A stretch of 64,000 nt of DNA from Xylanibacter rodentium (lineage in GTDB: Bacteria; Bacteroidota; Bacteroidia; Bacteroidales; Bacteroidaceae). Below the pieces are notes generated by a model. The model worked only from the letters and a program-made list of their open reading frames with translations, ran no database searches and was not told the DNA's origin. The DNA lies in contig NZ_JABKKE010000016.1 of NCBI RefSeq assembly GCF_013166575.1, positions 1 through 64,000 on the forward strand, written 5' to 3'. Positions 36,201 to 45,523 of this stretch are shown in pieces; the first letter of the stretch is position 1; the number at the start of each line of letters is the position of its first letter. The position numbers and the translations under genes are program-made.

Positions 36201-37538
36201 GACCTTACAGAGGTAAGCAAGCCGATGGTGCTGTTCGACCCCGGATATGATGTCATTGACGCCGATATAGTGTGGAATGAGGCCGAAGGACAGTATGTTA
36301 TGGTGTTCAAGCGTGAGGGCGACCGTGCGCTGAGCCGTGCCACAGCTCCTTATCTCGTACCTGCGGGCGATAAGACCACGGGTGCGTGTCAGTGGGTGAG
36401 AGATCCTGATTTCGGTATTGATGAGAGCGGACAGAGCATTGAGGCTCCTTCACAGTTCCGATATATAGGCAGCAAGCGCTGGCAGTTGGGATATCAGAAA
36501 TATTCAAACGGCTATAATTATCGTATAATGGACCTTGACGAGCATGGGGCCAATCCTGCCAACCGTCGTGACATTTCCGGAGATCTGGCTCCGCAGCACG
36601 GCTCTTTCGTGAAGCTGACAGAGGCCGAATACCGCTATCTGGAGACATGGGAGCAGGTGGTGACGCTGCTTGACAAGGTCAAGCCTATCCACGAAGTGCT
36701 GCCTACTGACGAGTCGCGTACGGCGATAGAGAAAGCCGGGCACGCCTTGGCTGACGACCTCGGCTCGTTCGCGGCAAACGCGGCTGCCATGCAGGAGGCG
36801 CTCGCGGCTTTGGAGAAGGCTCTTGAGAAGACACCGAATATCAACGAATATCTGTTGGAGCAGGCCCGTCAGGGCAGACCTACCGACCTCACTCCAATAA
36901 TAGCGAACGGTGATTTCTCGGCAGGCGGCACAGGATGGACGACCTCGCCCGCCTTTACCGCTGCCAACGGATATGTGGCGGAATACTATAATACCAACTT
37001 CGACTTCAGCCAGACACTGACGGGACTGCCCGACGGTGACTATGAGGTGACGGTGCAGGGATTCTACCGTATGGGCGGAATCAATGAGGCTACGGCCGCG
37101 CACAATGGCGGCACGGAGGAACTCAACGCCATATTTTATGCCAACTCTGTTGAAACCCCGATGCTGAGCCTGTACGACGGTTCGGCATCGGGTGATTATA
37201 CGATGTCGCCGTACAACTATCCCGACAATGTGGGTGGTGCTGACGAGGCGTTCAACAGAAAGCATCTGTATGTCAACACCATCAGACTGAGTGTGAGCGG
37301 CGGAACATTGAAGATAGGCATACGCAAGGATAAGCATGTGGGAGCGGACTGGTGCTGCTTTGACAATTTCACACTGCGTTATTTAGGACGTACCGACGCC
37401 GTGACAGCGATTAGGATCGATGGTGTGAAGGGTACGGAACGGTGCAGCAGCCTGAAGGGAATGTACATTTCGGAAATTGACAATTATCATGGTGTGTATA
37501 TTCAAAACGGACAAAAGAAAATCAAGAAATTGAACTGA
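33246..37538 (+). CDS. GH51-GH43 fusion, probable arabinan/arabinoxylan-degrading enzyme
   Basis: A protein of about 1430 residues starting MKNKKLFLSAAVIAAAIQTSAQ (signal peptide). The N-terminal half is GH51-like (GLFFEEINHAGDGGLYAELVKNR; acid/base candidate E360 in GNEN; nucleophile candidate E443 in YNGEYA). A concanavalin-like insert with DNFDTNSGKWTF and IIFDRQDANNYIWWN sits near 556-708 inside the C-terminal GH51 beta domain. The second half is GH43-like (D881 in MRDAYICRT; VIDADIVW near 1003-1009; E1066 in EAPSQFR). A beta-sandwich module like those of the upstream protein occupies about 1212-1382 (NGDFSAGGTGW, DWCCFDNFTLRYLG). The tail resembles a T9SS sorting domain. The upstream ORF part before 33246 is not conserved. 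Two activities in one polypeptide should release arabinose or xylose from side chains. Confidence 0.85.
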   Translation: MKNKKLFLSAAVIAAAIQTSAQITMTVDATKRGPLVSPYQYGLFFEEINHAGDGGLYAELVKNRSFEEGLDGWTSVGGSEMSLVTSSLMNDAQGHALSVTVSSASDADKKGIANSGFWGMSVQKDSIYTLSLWVKGQKSFTGRLTAQLRAADGNTVIGQSEIGGDVSSTKWSRLTATIKATDTDNAGQLVLLTGNNGRLNIDMVSLFPGTWRGRANGLRPDLAQLLADTRPTFLRFPGGCYVEGEGSYDNAFQWKKTIGPIEERPGHMNQNWRYRSSDGLGYDEYLQLAEDLGAAPMFVVNIGLGHGFTLSLEETKTLVQDCLDAIEYANGDASTEWGARRIANGHAEPYNLKFIEVGNENYQAGDIGYVERYYMFYKAIREKYPEIVIIGNVEAWGTDNPSWRNKYPVDLVDEHYYRSYSWMIDNYNKYDNTPRSIGIYNGEYAANAGGTYGTYGNMNSALGEAVYMLGMERNSDVCRMASFAPIFTHEKDPRWAYDMIHFKQGANFVTPSYHVQKILGNSLGHQNMLWTETGNSLNVRTGGNVGVGSWSTQVVYDDVTVILSDGTVVAQDNFDTNSGKWTFNTGTWSVADGALSQTMMSDNCTAVLDIPVTGDSYTYKLRARKTSGNEGFLIIFDRQDANNYIWWNLGGWNNSQHGVETCVNGAKSTVASAAGSIETGRWYDIEIRKEGNNVTCLLDGREIHNFTLSAPKALYQSLQMTEDGSAMLLKVVNPHAKGQQLTIDAHNMTLLGARTEYSLKAESGLAENTMDNPHNVAPDVTPDAPSAETAAKDGKIVLDVPAYSLTVYRIAIADAAPEAVEDNAYTREDAGMYGYLYAHMHTTREITCYALSSNGTYWRDLFDSKEVFPASKYTETGGMRDAYICRTQTGNFLLAGTDMTSALGWTSNHRMTFMHSNDLVHWDKHISIDLESEENMKALGLTDVKDMTAAWAPQIIFDPVTGKYMAYYSVGFPDRHRIYYSLMNEDLTEVSKPMVLFDPGYDVIDADIVWNEAEGQYVMVFKREGDRALSRATAPYLVPAGDKTTGACQWVRDPDFGIDESGQSIEAPSQFRYIGSKRWQLGYQKYSNGYNYRIMDLDEHGANPANRRDISGDLAPQHGSFVKLTEAEYRYLETWEQVVTLLDKVKPIHEVLPTDESRTAIEKAGHALADDLGSFAANAAAMQEALAALEKALEKTPNINEYLLEQARQGRPTDLTPIIANGDFSAGGTGWTTSPAFTAANGYVAEYYNTNFDFSQTLTGLPDGDYEVTVQGFYRMGGINEATAAHNGGTEELNAIFYANSVETPMLSLYDGSASGDYTMSPYNYPDNVGGADEAFNRKHLYVNTIRLSVSGGTLKIGIRKDKHVGADWCCFDNFTLRYLGRTDAVTAIRIDGVKGTERCSSLKGMYISEIDNYHGVYIQNGQKKIKKLN

Positions 37539-37567
37539 AAAGAAATAAACTATTAACTAACTTGAAT

Positions 37568-40240
37568 ATGAGATTTAAACTTATGCGAAAAAGGAACGTG
37601 CCGGACTTGAAGCCACGGCCTGCACGCCATGTGACGGCTCTTACGGCCATGGCAATGCTCGCCGGGACGTTCGGCATTCAGTCGTGTGACGACGAGGTCC
37701 TTACCGGACAGCCGTCGTGGCTGGGCAACTCTATCTATGAGCGTCTGGCGGAAGACGGCAATTACACTACGACATTGCGTCTGATTGACGACCTCGGGCA
37801 GACGACCGTGCTCAGCGGAACCGGCTCAAAGACGCTTTTTGTGGCTGACGACGCTGCGTACAAGCGGTGGTTCGAGAACAACTCGTGGGGAGTGAAGAAC
37901 TACGAACAGTTGTCGGTGGCCCAGAAGAAGTTGCTGTTGAACAACTCGATGGTGAACAACGCCTATCTGATAGAGTTGCTGGGCAATACGTTTGACTCGG
38001 AGATACAGCCCGGAACGTGTATGCGCCGTGCCACGGCCACTTCCATCTATGACTCTGTGCCGCGTATGTATCCTGAACAGATGCCGGCCACGGTGGCATG
38101 GGACAAGCATCGTGACAAGAAAGACGGTATACTGATTTTCATGGACGGTACTTCGGCACCGATGATTCACTTCCTGCCGGCGTATATGACGCATAACAAG
38201 ATAACCGACAAGGATCTTACCATACTCACCAATGGCGAGGCTACAAGTATTGCCGAGGCGTGGGTGGACGGAAAGAAAGTGGTGGAACGAGACATCATAT
38301 GTAAGAACGGATATGTACAGAAAGTGGAGGAAGTGATAGAGTCGGCTCCAAATATGGCCCAGATATTGCGACAGCACCCGAACATGTCGATGTGGTCGAA
38401 GTTTGTCGACCGTTTCTCGGCTCCTTACTATCATGCCGAGGGTACGCGCAACTATAACCGTCTGAACAACACCAACGATTCGGTGTTCACATTGCGCTAT
38501 TATAGTGAGGTGTCGCTCGGAGGCGAGAAAAACCAATACACGCCTGATGGAAAGAAGGTTGGCGAACTGCTTGCTTTCGACCCGGGATGGAACCACTATA
38601 TGTACAACAACACTATGGGACGCGACATGCACAACGACGCCGGAGCGATGTTCGTACCCACTGACAAGGCCTTGAACGAATGGTGGGAAGTAGGCGGCAA
38701 GCCTCTTAAAGACGAGTATGGCTCATGGGACAATGTGCCTCAGAAAGTGCTCTCGAAGCTGATTAATGTGAACATGCTCAGTTCGTTTTCCGATTATGTC
38801 CCCTCGAAATTCAAGGCCGTGGTAAATGATGCCAAGGTGGAGATGGGTATAACGCCGGAAGATGTGGACAGTTGCTTTATAGGATGCAACGGTGTAATAT
38901 ATATGGTGAATAAGGTATTTGCGCCAAGTGAATATTCGTCGGTGGTATTCCCTGCCCTTATCCATGAGAACACGATGAAGGTGATTTACCAGGCCATTGA
39001 AGATTACGACTTCCTGCCGTTCCTCAACTCCATGGATGCACGGTTCAGCATGATTCTGCCTACCAACAATGCGTTGCTGAATTATATAGACCCCGCTACA
39101 TACGGTGAGCCTGTACAGTCGTTGCTGAGATTCTATTATGACACCGAGGAAAAGACAACCAAGGCCGACCGTTACAATTGTACGGTGGGCAGCGACGGTA
39201 CGGTGATAGTGGGGCAGATGCAGGAAGAGAATGTGAATTCCACTATTGTGGAGAACCGTCTCAAGGATCTGATAAATTCTATGATTATTGTGGGCGACGT
39301 GGAAGACGGACATGAATATTATCTGACAAGAGGCGGTAGTGCTGTTCGAGTGAAGAATGCGGGACAGGCCAATTCCATGACTTTTGAGGGAGGATGGCAG
39401 GTTGAGCACAATGTTGCCGTGGCTGTGTCCAATATAGACGACAAGGTTAAGGAAGGTGGTAACGGTAAATCGTATACTGTGGATAACGGATACCCGATGG
39501 GCGCCGAAAAATCGGTGTACAAGACTCTGCTGGGAAAACCGGAATATGGGGAGTTCCTGAAACTTCTCAACGGTGGAGACAAGGATTCTACGGCTTACAA
39601 TCTTTTGATAGCAGAAATGGGTTCGGGTTCGACGAAATATCAGTGCTCGGACAACAACAATAACTTTAACATGCGTCTGTTCGACAACTTCAACTATACC
39701 GTATATGTGCCTACAAGTGATGTTATAAAGGACATGCAGGCCAAGGGCTATCTGCCTTCGTGGAGTGATTTTGAGGAAGTGGATGACGGTGAGAAGTACA
39801 AAGACTTCAACTCGGAACAGAAAAAGTTTATAAAATATATCATTAAGAGTCGCATAAATAACTTCCTGCGTTATCACATACAGGATAACTCTCTGTATGT
39901 GGGCGGTACGGCTGTCCAGGGTGAGAGTGTAAGGTATGAGACCTCGAAGATAAATCCTGCGAACGGACGCTTCTTCTCGCTCGGTGTGACAGCTGTAGGC
40001 GACAATCTGGAGATAACCGACCAGCGTGGCAACAAGTGTCATGTGGTGAAGAAGACAGGACTGTACAACAATATCTGCCGCGAATATTGGTTCCAGAATC
40101 ACGGAACGACCAGAAACCAGTGGAAGACGATTTATTCCACTTCCGATGCTGTGGTACACCTTATTGACGGGGCGTTGCTGTATAGCGACAATCAGCTTAC
40201 ACGATGGGAGGACGAGATTGAAAAACTAAAAAAACAATAG
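37568..40240 (+). CDS. FAS1 (fasciclin) domain lipoprotein with four repeats
   Basis: A protein of about 890 residues with a lipobox ending GIQSC followed by DDE, the acidic lipoprotein export signal of Bacteroidetes, so it is probably on the cell surface. Four FAS1-like signatures are seen: TLFVADDAAY near 89, AMFVPTDKAL near 360, SMILPTNNAL near 494 and TVYVPTSDVI near 712. I chose ATG 37568 over TTG 37562; ATG 37583 is another option. FAS1 domains mediate adhesion in other organisms. Its position directly before susC/susD implies a role in the PUL, perhaps as a surface glycan-binding protein. Function is inferred. Confidence 0.8.
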   Translation: MRFKLMRKRNVPDLKPRPARHVTALTAMAMLAGTFGIQSCDDEVLTGQPSWLGNSIYERLAEDGNYTTTLRLIDDLGQTTVLSGTGSKTLFVADDAAYKRWFENNSWGVKNYEQLSVAQKKLLLNNSMVNNAYLIELLGNTFDSEIQPGTCMRRATATSIYDSVPRMYPEQMPATVAWDKHRDKKDGILIFMDGTSAPMIHFLPAYMTHNKITDKDLTILTNGEATSIAEAWVDGKKVVERDIICKNGYVQKVEEVIESAPNMAQILRQHPNMSMWSKFVDRFSAPYYHAEGTRNYNRLNNTNDSVFTLRYYSEVSLGGEKNQYTPDGKKVGELLAFDPGWNHYMYNNTMGRDMHNDAGAMFVPTDKALNEWWEVGGKPLKDEYGSWDNVPQKVLSKLINVNMLSSFSDYVPSKFKAVVNDAKVEMGITPEDVDSCFIGCNGVIYMVNKVFAPSEYSSVVFPALIHENTMKVIYQAIEDYDFLPFLNSMDARFSMILPTNNALLNYIDPATYGEPVQSLLRFYYDTEEKTTKADRYNCTVGSDGTVIVGQMQEENVNSTIVENRLKDLINSMIIVGDVEDGHEYYLTRGGSAVRVKNAGQANSMTFEGGWQVEHNVAVAVSNIDDKVKEGGNGKSYTVDNGYPMGAEKSVYKTLLGKPEYGEFLKLLNGGDKDSTAYNLLIAEMGSGSTKYQCSDNNNNFNMRLFDNFNYTVYVPTSDVIKDMQAKGYLPSWSDFEEVDDGEKYKDFNSEQKKFIKYIIKSRINNFLRYHIQDNSLYVGGTAVQGESVRYETSKINPANGRFFSLGVTAVGDNLEITDQRGNKCHVVKKTGLYNNICREYWFQNHGTTRNQWKTIYSTSDAVVHLIDGALLYSDNQLTRWEDEIEKLKKQ

Positions 40241-40249
40241 CAAACAAGT

Positions 40250-43200
40250 ATGGCTAATTATATAATATCGAAAGCCGTGAACGTATCCGGCAACATCGGC
40301 AGACGGCTGTTGCTGTGTTGTGTGTTGGTGTGCTGTACGTTGGGAATGAGTGCGCAGGACATAACGTCGGTGCATGGTACGGTGAAAGACGATTTCGGCG
40401 AACTTATGGGCGCCACAGTCTGTGAGATTGACCGTAACGGGCGTATCATCGAATCGGCTATAACGGATCTCAACGGTAACTTTACCATGAGAATACGTAA
40501 CCCGAAAGACAAGATTCGTTTCAGCTATGTGGGCTGCAAGACAATGGTGTTGCCCATCAACAAGACCAACTATGTGGTGACGATGAAGTCGGCTACGGAA
40601 ATCAAGGAAGTGGTGGTAAAGTCGAAAGGACGTGCCACCGGAGGCAACAATCTTGCTGTGCCCGAACGTGAGATTTCATATGCCAAGCAGACCATCAACA
40701 TGGATAAGTTTGAGGGTCTCGGATTCACAACTGTAGACGAGGCTTTGCAGGGACAGGTGGCCGGTCTTGACATCATTGCCACTTCGGGTAACCTCGGTTC
40801 CGGCTCGACGATGCGTCTGCGCGGTGCAAGTTCGCTGTCGTCGCTGACCAACGAGAACCCGCTTATCGTTGTTGACGGAAACACATGGAATGTGGATATG
40901 AGTAACTTCGACCTGGCGTCGGCCAACGACGAGAAGTTTGCCGAGCTGCTCAATATCAACCCTGAAGACATCGCATCGATAACGGTGCTGAAAGACGCCG
41001 CCGCAACAGCCATCTACGGTTCGCAGGGCGGTAACGGTGTTATCGAGCTTACCACCAAGCGTGGTGCGCGCGGTAAACCGCGTATCTCGTATTCGCTCAA
41101 GCTCACGGGTACGTATCAGCCCAAAGGTTACGATCTGCTTTCGGGTGACGACTACACCATGTTGCTGAAAGAGGCTTATTTCAACCCGCAGCAGAACGAC
41201 GCGGCAAGTAACATTCCTGAACTGAACTACGACCCGACTTATTCGGAGTATGAGCAGTACAACAACAATACCGATTGGGTGGACGCCGTTACACAGTGGG
41301 GTCTGCGACAGAATCACTATGTCACCATCTCGGGTGGTGGAGAGAAGGCCAACTTCCGTATTTCCGGCGGTTACGACCATGAGACGGGTTCGGTGATAGA
41401 GCAGGTTATGGACCGTTTCTCCACGCGTGTGAACCTCGACTACAACGTGAGTGAGCGTATCAAAGTGTCTACAAACTTCTCGATGACTTATACCAAGAAT
41501 CAGCGCAACTCCGACAACCTGCTGGCCATAGCAATGAAGAAGATGCCTAACATGGGTATCTACGAGCAGGATGCCGTGACAGGTGCCAATCTGGGCTCAT
41601 ACTATACTATGCTTCAGGAGCCTTACAGCTCGAATCAGTTCAAGGATGACCAGCGTACTTATGTGAATCCGGTAGCTTCGGCAAAACTCGCCAAGAACGA
41701 AAGCCGTTCTTACAACCTTGCTCCCGAGCTGGTCATCAACTACCGTCTGCTCGGTCTTGACGATGAGCACTGGCAGTTGAATTGGCGCGGTTCGGTATAT
41801 ATGAACATATTCAACGAATATGCCGACCGTTTCTATCCACAGGAGCTTACCACCGTGTCGTGGGACAAGGGTGTGAACACCAGTTACTCGGGCTCCTCGA
41901 AGAGCGTCTCGTTCAACACCAAGCAGACCCTTACGTTGATTCCGCATTTCAACAACACAGACCACTCGCTTATGGCAATGGCCCGTATGGAACTCAACAG
42001 CGGCTCGTCGAGCGGCCAGTCGACAGACGGAAAGGGTCTGGCTTCGGGCGGAGTGACCAGTCCGAACGCCGGTGGTCTGATTGACAAGATGAACTCGAGC
42101 TACGCCCAGTGGCGCTCGCTGTTCTACACGTTCTCCGTACACTATGCCTACAAGGGCCGTTACATGGCCGACTTCTCCATACGTGCCGACGGTACAACAA
42201 AGTTCGGACCGGACAACAGATGGGGTTACTTCCCTGCAGTGTCACTGCGCTGGAACATCAGCGACGAGCCGTGGATGAAGGCTACGAAGACATGGCTGTC
42301 GATGCTTTCGCTGCGTCCCAGCTGGGGTAAAGTGGGACATCAGCCCAATAGGGACTATCTGTATACGTTGAAGTATGGTACTACAGACCGTTATCTTGAC
42401 ATGTCGGCAATGCGTCCGTTGAACATACGCCTTACAGACTTGAAGTGGCAGACGGTGTCAAGCTACAACCTAGGTATGGATATCGGTCTCCTTGATTATA
42501 AAATCAACATTACGCTTGAGGGTTATCGCTCCACTACCGAAGACATGCTTATGGCTAATTACCGGATTCCGTCCAATGCCGGTTACTACACCTTGCCTTA
42601 CCGCAACACGGGTAAGATGCGTAACATAGGATGGGAATTCCATATCAATACCAACAAGCTGATAAAGGCCGGTAAGTTTACGATGGATATGAACGTCAAT
42701 TTCGGTAACAACCGCAACGAGATTCTCGAGATGGACGAGTCGGTGCTCAGAAGCATGAACTCTACGTTCAACCATGAAAACCGTCAGGTGCTCACACGCG
42801 TACAGTTGCACAACCCGTTCGGAGCCATCTACGGATTCCGCTTCAAGGGCGTTTACCAGTATAGGTACGACACGTTTGCCGCCATGAGCCATGAAGACCA
42901 GCAACGTTTTATCGACGCCGGAAACACTGCCCCTGTGGCTCTCGACGCCAATGGAAAGGTGATTTACAACACCAAGGACGAGCCCGTGCGCATGATGTTC
43001 AACTACACCAACGACGGTACCGGCCGCAACTATAAATTTGAAGGCGGTGATGCCATATACGAGGATATGAACAACGACGGTAATATAGATGCTCTTGACA
43101 TTGTTTACCTCGGTTCTTCTCTGCCTAAGCTCACCGGAGGTTTCGGATTCACGTTCAATTACGGTGCATGGAGACTTAACACGTCGTTCGTTTACCGTGT

Positions 43201-43618
43201 GGGCAACAAGATTCTCAATATGGCCCGTCTCGATGCCGAGGCTATGATCTCTAACAACAACCAGAGTCAGGCTGTTAACTACCGCTGGCGTAAGGAGGGT
43301 GACATAACGCCTATTCCGCGCGCCATGTATGGAAAGGACAGCCAGTACAACACGCTTGTCAGCGACCGGTTCGTAGAGGACGGAACATATCTGCGTATGA
43401 GCTATGCACAATTGTCGTACTCCATTAACAAGAAGAACCTGAAGTGGATCGGTCTCAACAAACTGAGTTTCTATCTGAGTGCCAACAACCTCTTCGTTCT
43501 CACCAAATACACGGGTGTGGATCCGGACGTGAGCTACAGCGGATATGGAGCAGCCACCGACTGGGGGCAGACTCCGCGTGCGCGTTCGTATACATTGGGT
43601 ATCACTGTTGACTTCTGA
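40250..43618 (+). CDS. susC: SusC/RagA-type TonB-linked outer-membrane transporter
   Basis: A 1122-residue TonB-dependent receptor of the SusC/RagA class, starting ATG 40250 nine bases after the FAS1 gene. A signal peptide is followed by a CarboxypepD_reg-like domain (VHGTVKDDFGELMGATVCEID). The plug includes MRLRGASSLSS, NPLIVVDG and the SusC signature EDIASITVLKDAAATAIYGSQGGNG. A large beta-barrel follows, ending RARSYTLGITVDF with the terminal aromatic residue. It imports glycans across the outer membrane with the following SusD. Its stop and the next start overlap (TGATG), so translation is coupled. The symbol denotes the family, not starch specificity. Confidence 0.95.
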   Translation: MANYIISKAVNVSGNIGRRLLLCCVLVCCTLGMSAQDITSVHGTVKDDFGELMGATVCEIDRNGRIIESAITDLNGNFTMRIRNPKDKIRFSYVGCKTMVLPINKTNYVVTMKSATEIKEVVVKSKGRATGGNNLAVPEREISYAKQTINMDKFEGLGFTTVDEALQGQVAGLDIIATSGNLGSGSTMRLRGASSLSSLTNENPLIVVDGNTWNVDMSNFDLASANDEKFAELLNINPEDIASITVLKDAAATAIYGSQGGNGVIELTTKRGARGKPRISYSLKLTGTYQPKGYDLLSGDDYTMLLKEAYFNPQQNDAASNIPELNYDPTYSEYEQYNNNTDWVDAVTQWGLRQNHYVTISGGGEKANFRISGGYDHETGSVIEQVMDRFSTRVNLDYNVSERIKVSTNFSMTYTKNQRNSDNLLAIAMKKMPNMGIYEQDAVTGANLGSYYTMLQEPYSSNQFKDDQRTYVNPVASAKLAKNESRSYNLAPELVINYRLLGLDDEHWQLNWRGSVYMNIFNEYADRFYPQELTTVSWDKGVNTSYSGSSKSVSFNTKQTLTLIPHFNNTDHSLMAMARMELNSGSSSGQSTDGKGLASGGVTSPNAGGLIDKMNSSYAQWRSLFYTFSVHYAYKGRYMADFSIRADGTTKFGPDNRWGYFPAVSLRWNISDEPWMKATKTWLSMLSLRPSWGKVGHQPNRDYLYTLKYGTTDRYLDMSAMRPLNIRLTDLKWQTVSSYNLGMDIGLLDYKINITLEGYRSTTEDMLMANYRIPSNAGYYTLPYRNTGKMRNIGWEFHINTNKLIKAGKFTMDMNVNFGNNRNEILEMDESVLRSMNSTFNHENRQVLTRVQLHNPFGAIYGFRFKGVYQYRYDTFAAMSHEDQQRFIDAGNTAPVALDANGKVIYNTKDEPVRMMFNYTNDGTGRNYKFEGGDAIYEDMNNDGNIDALDIVYLGSSLPKLTGGFGFTFNYGAWRLNTSFVYRVGNKILNMARLDAEAMISNNNQSQAVNYRWRKEGDITPIPRAMYGKDSQYNTLVSDRFVEDGTYLRMSYAQLSYSINKKNLKWIGLNKLSFYLSANNLFVLTKYTGVDPDVSYSGYGAATDWGQTPRARSYTLGITVDF

Positions 43619-45474
43619 TGAAAATAAACAATGCTAAAAAATATAAAGATATGGACATCAAACATAATAATGACAATAGACAGACAAGATGGGCAAGGAA
43701 AACGCTTCCGCTGGCTCTGCTTGCTCTTTCTTCCTTTATGATATCCTGTGCTGACTTTCTGGAACTTGACCCTAAGAACGAGATTATCCAGGAGCAGTTC
43801 TGGAACGAGAAGTCGGACGTAGAGAATGTCGTGGCCGGTTGTTATTCCCAATTGCAGGATTATGCTGTGATTTCGCGAATGATGATATGGGGTGAGTTCC
43901 GTTCGGAGAATGTCATAGCAGGCACGGACACAGAGAAAAGGGATGTCAGCCTGATGCGTGTGCTGAAAGAGAACATAGATGCGAGCAACGCCTATACTTC
44001 TTACGGTGACTTCTATTCCATTATCAACAACTGTAATATTGTGATACGCTATGCTCCGCAGGTGGCGGCCACCGACCCCGGATATGCCGAGAGTGAGCTT
44101 AAGGCCACCATTGCAGAGGTCAGCGCCTTGAGAGACTTGTGCTATTTCTATCTGATAAGGGCTTTCCGTGCCGTTCCTTACAGCACGGAGGCGTTTATTG
44201 ATGACAATCAGACCATGAACCTGCCGGCAACACCGTTCAGCACAGTGCTCGACTCTCTCATTACCGACCTTGAAAATGTGCGCGGTGACGCCGTGTGGCG
44301 CTATCCTTCCACCACCACTATCAACTCCAAGTATCAGACAGGCCGCGTGACGCGCGACTTCATTGATGCCATGCTTTGCGAGATGTATTTGTGGAAGAAA
44401 GATTATGCCAACTGTGTGAAGTATGCCGACGAGGTGATAGCATCGAAGAAAAGGCTTGCGGAAATGAAAGCCAGAGAGAACGGCACCGGTCTCAGTGAGT
44501 CGACCCGTTTCGGCGACTATCCGCTGGTGGAAGATTGCAATAACATGGGCAATCAATTCGGTTATGCCTTCGAAGAAATCTTCTGCAACGGCAATTCAGA
44601 TGAAAGCATATTCGAGTTGTCTTTCCTTAAGGGCGAGGTCAACATGAAGAGTAACGGTCCCGTGGGCTTCTTCTATGGTGATGCACATGCTTTACCCGGC
44701 TATGTGGCCCCGTCGGATTATGTGGCTTTTGACATCAAGAACGGAGAGAACAAGGTCTACACTACAAGATACGACATGAGGGCTCATGAGAATTTCTTAA
44801 GCCAAGGCTCGATGGCGGCCATCTACAAGTATGTGTGTCCAAGCTTGTTTAATTGGCTTGGCGATCCGGCAAGCAACAATTTTCAGGGACATATGGGGAT
44901 ATCTGTGTACAGCGGCAAGGGTAATAATGACAATTGGACTACGTATTGCAAGGCCAACTGGATTATATACCGTCTGAGCGACATTATGCTGATGAAGGCC
45001 GAAGCACTTGTACAGATGATGAGCGACAATGCCGATACCGGTGAAGGTGAGACTGGCGGAACTCTCAGTGAGGCTGATGCCGATCTGGCAGCGCGTGCCT
45101 TCGAACTGATATCGGCTGTCAACAACCGCTCGCTGTACAATTATCCGAACAATGCCCTGAATGCGGAACAATACACCACCAAAGCTCTGCTCAACAATCT
45201 TGTTTATGAAGAGCGTGAGCGCGAACTGATGTTCGAGGGCAAGCGCTGGTTTGACCTTGTAAGACGTTCCGAGCGTGAGGGCAACACCAGCTATCTGCGT
45301 CAACAGGTGTCTGCGAAAGGTTCGCAGAATGCGTCTGTCGTGCAGAGCTTCTTGGCACAGATGGATGCCATTTATTGGCCGTACCACATAGACGAGATGA
45401 AGGCAAACACTAATCTTGTACAGAATCCGGCTTTCGGCAGTGGTGAAAACGGCAGTTATGAAACGGCCAAATAA
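43618..45474 (+). CDS. susD: SusD/RagB-type surface lipoprotein
   Basis: A 618-residue SusD/RagB lipoprotein. The lipobox FMISC precedes ADFLELDP, typical of the family. Family segments include VENVVAGCYSQLQDY, AEVSALRDLCYFYLIRAF, ITDLENVRGDAVW, YRLSDIMLMKAEAL and the C-terminal LVYEERERELMFEGKRWFDLVRR. It forms the lid of the SusC barrel and binds substrate. I kept the ATG at 43618 because it overlaps the SusC stop; an internal ATG at 43651 gives a shorter N-terminus before the signal peptide. Ligand specificity cannot be read from sequence. Confidence 0.94.
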   Translation: MKINNAKKYKDMDIKHNNDNRQTRWARKTLPLALLALSSFMISCADFLELDPKNEIIQEQFWNEKSDVENVVAGCYSQLQDYAVISRMMIWGEFRSENVIAGTDTEKRDVSLMRVLKENIDASNAYTSYGDFYSIINNCNIVIRYAPQVAATDPGYAESELKATIAEVSALRDLCYFYLIRAFRAVPYSTEAFIDDNQTMNLPATPFSTVLDSLITDLENVRGDAVWRYPSTTTINSKYQTGRVTRDFIDAMLCEMYLWKKDYANCVKYADEVIASKKRLAEMKARENGTGLSESTRFGDYPLVEDCNNMGNQFGYAFEEIFCNGNSDESIFELSFLKGEVNMKSNGPVGFFYGDAHALPGYVAPSDYVAFDIKNGENKVYTTRYDMRAHENFLSQGSMAAIYKYVCPSLFNWLGDPASNNFQGHMGISVYSGKGNNDNWTTYCKANWIIYRLSDIMLMKAEALVQMMSDNADTGEGETGGTLSEADADLAARAFELISAVNNRSLYNYPNNALNAEQYTTKALLNNLVYEERERELMFEGKRWFDLVRRSEREGNTSYLRQQVSAKGSQNASVVQSFLAQMDAIYWPYHIDEMKANTNLVQNPAFGSGENGSYETAK

Positions 45475-45523
45475 TAATGGTGAAACCGTCGGATAATCAG
45501 AAACAAACAATAAAAGTACGATT

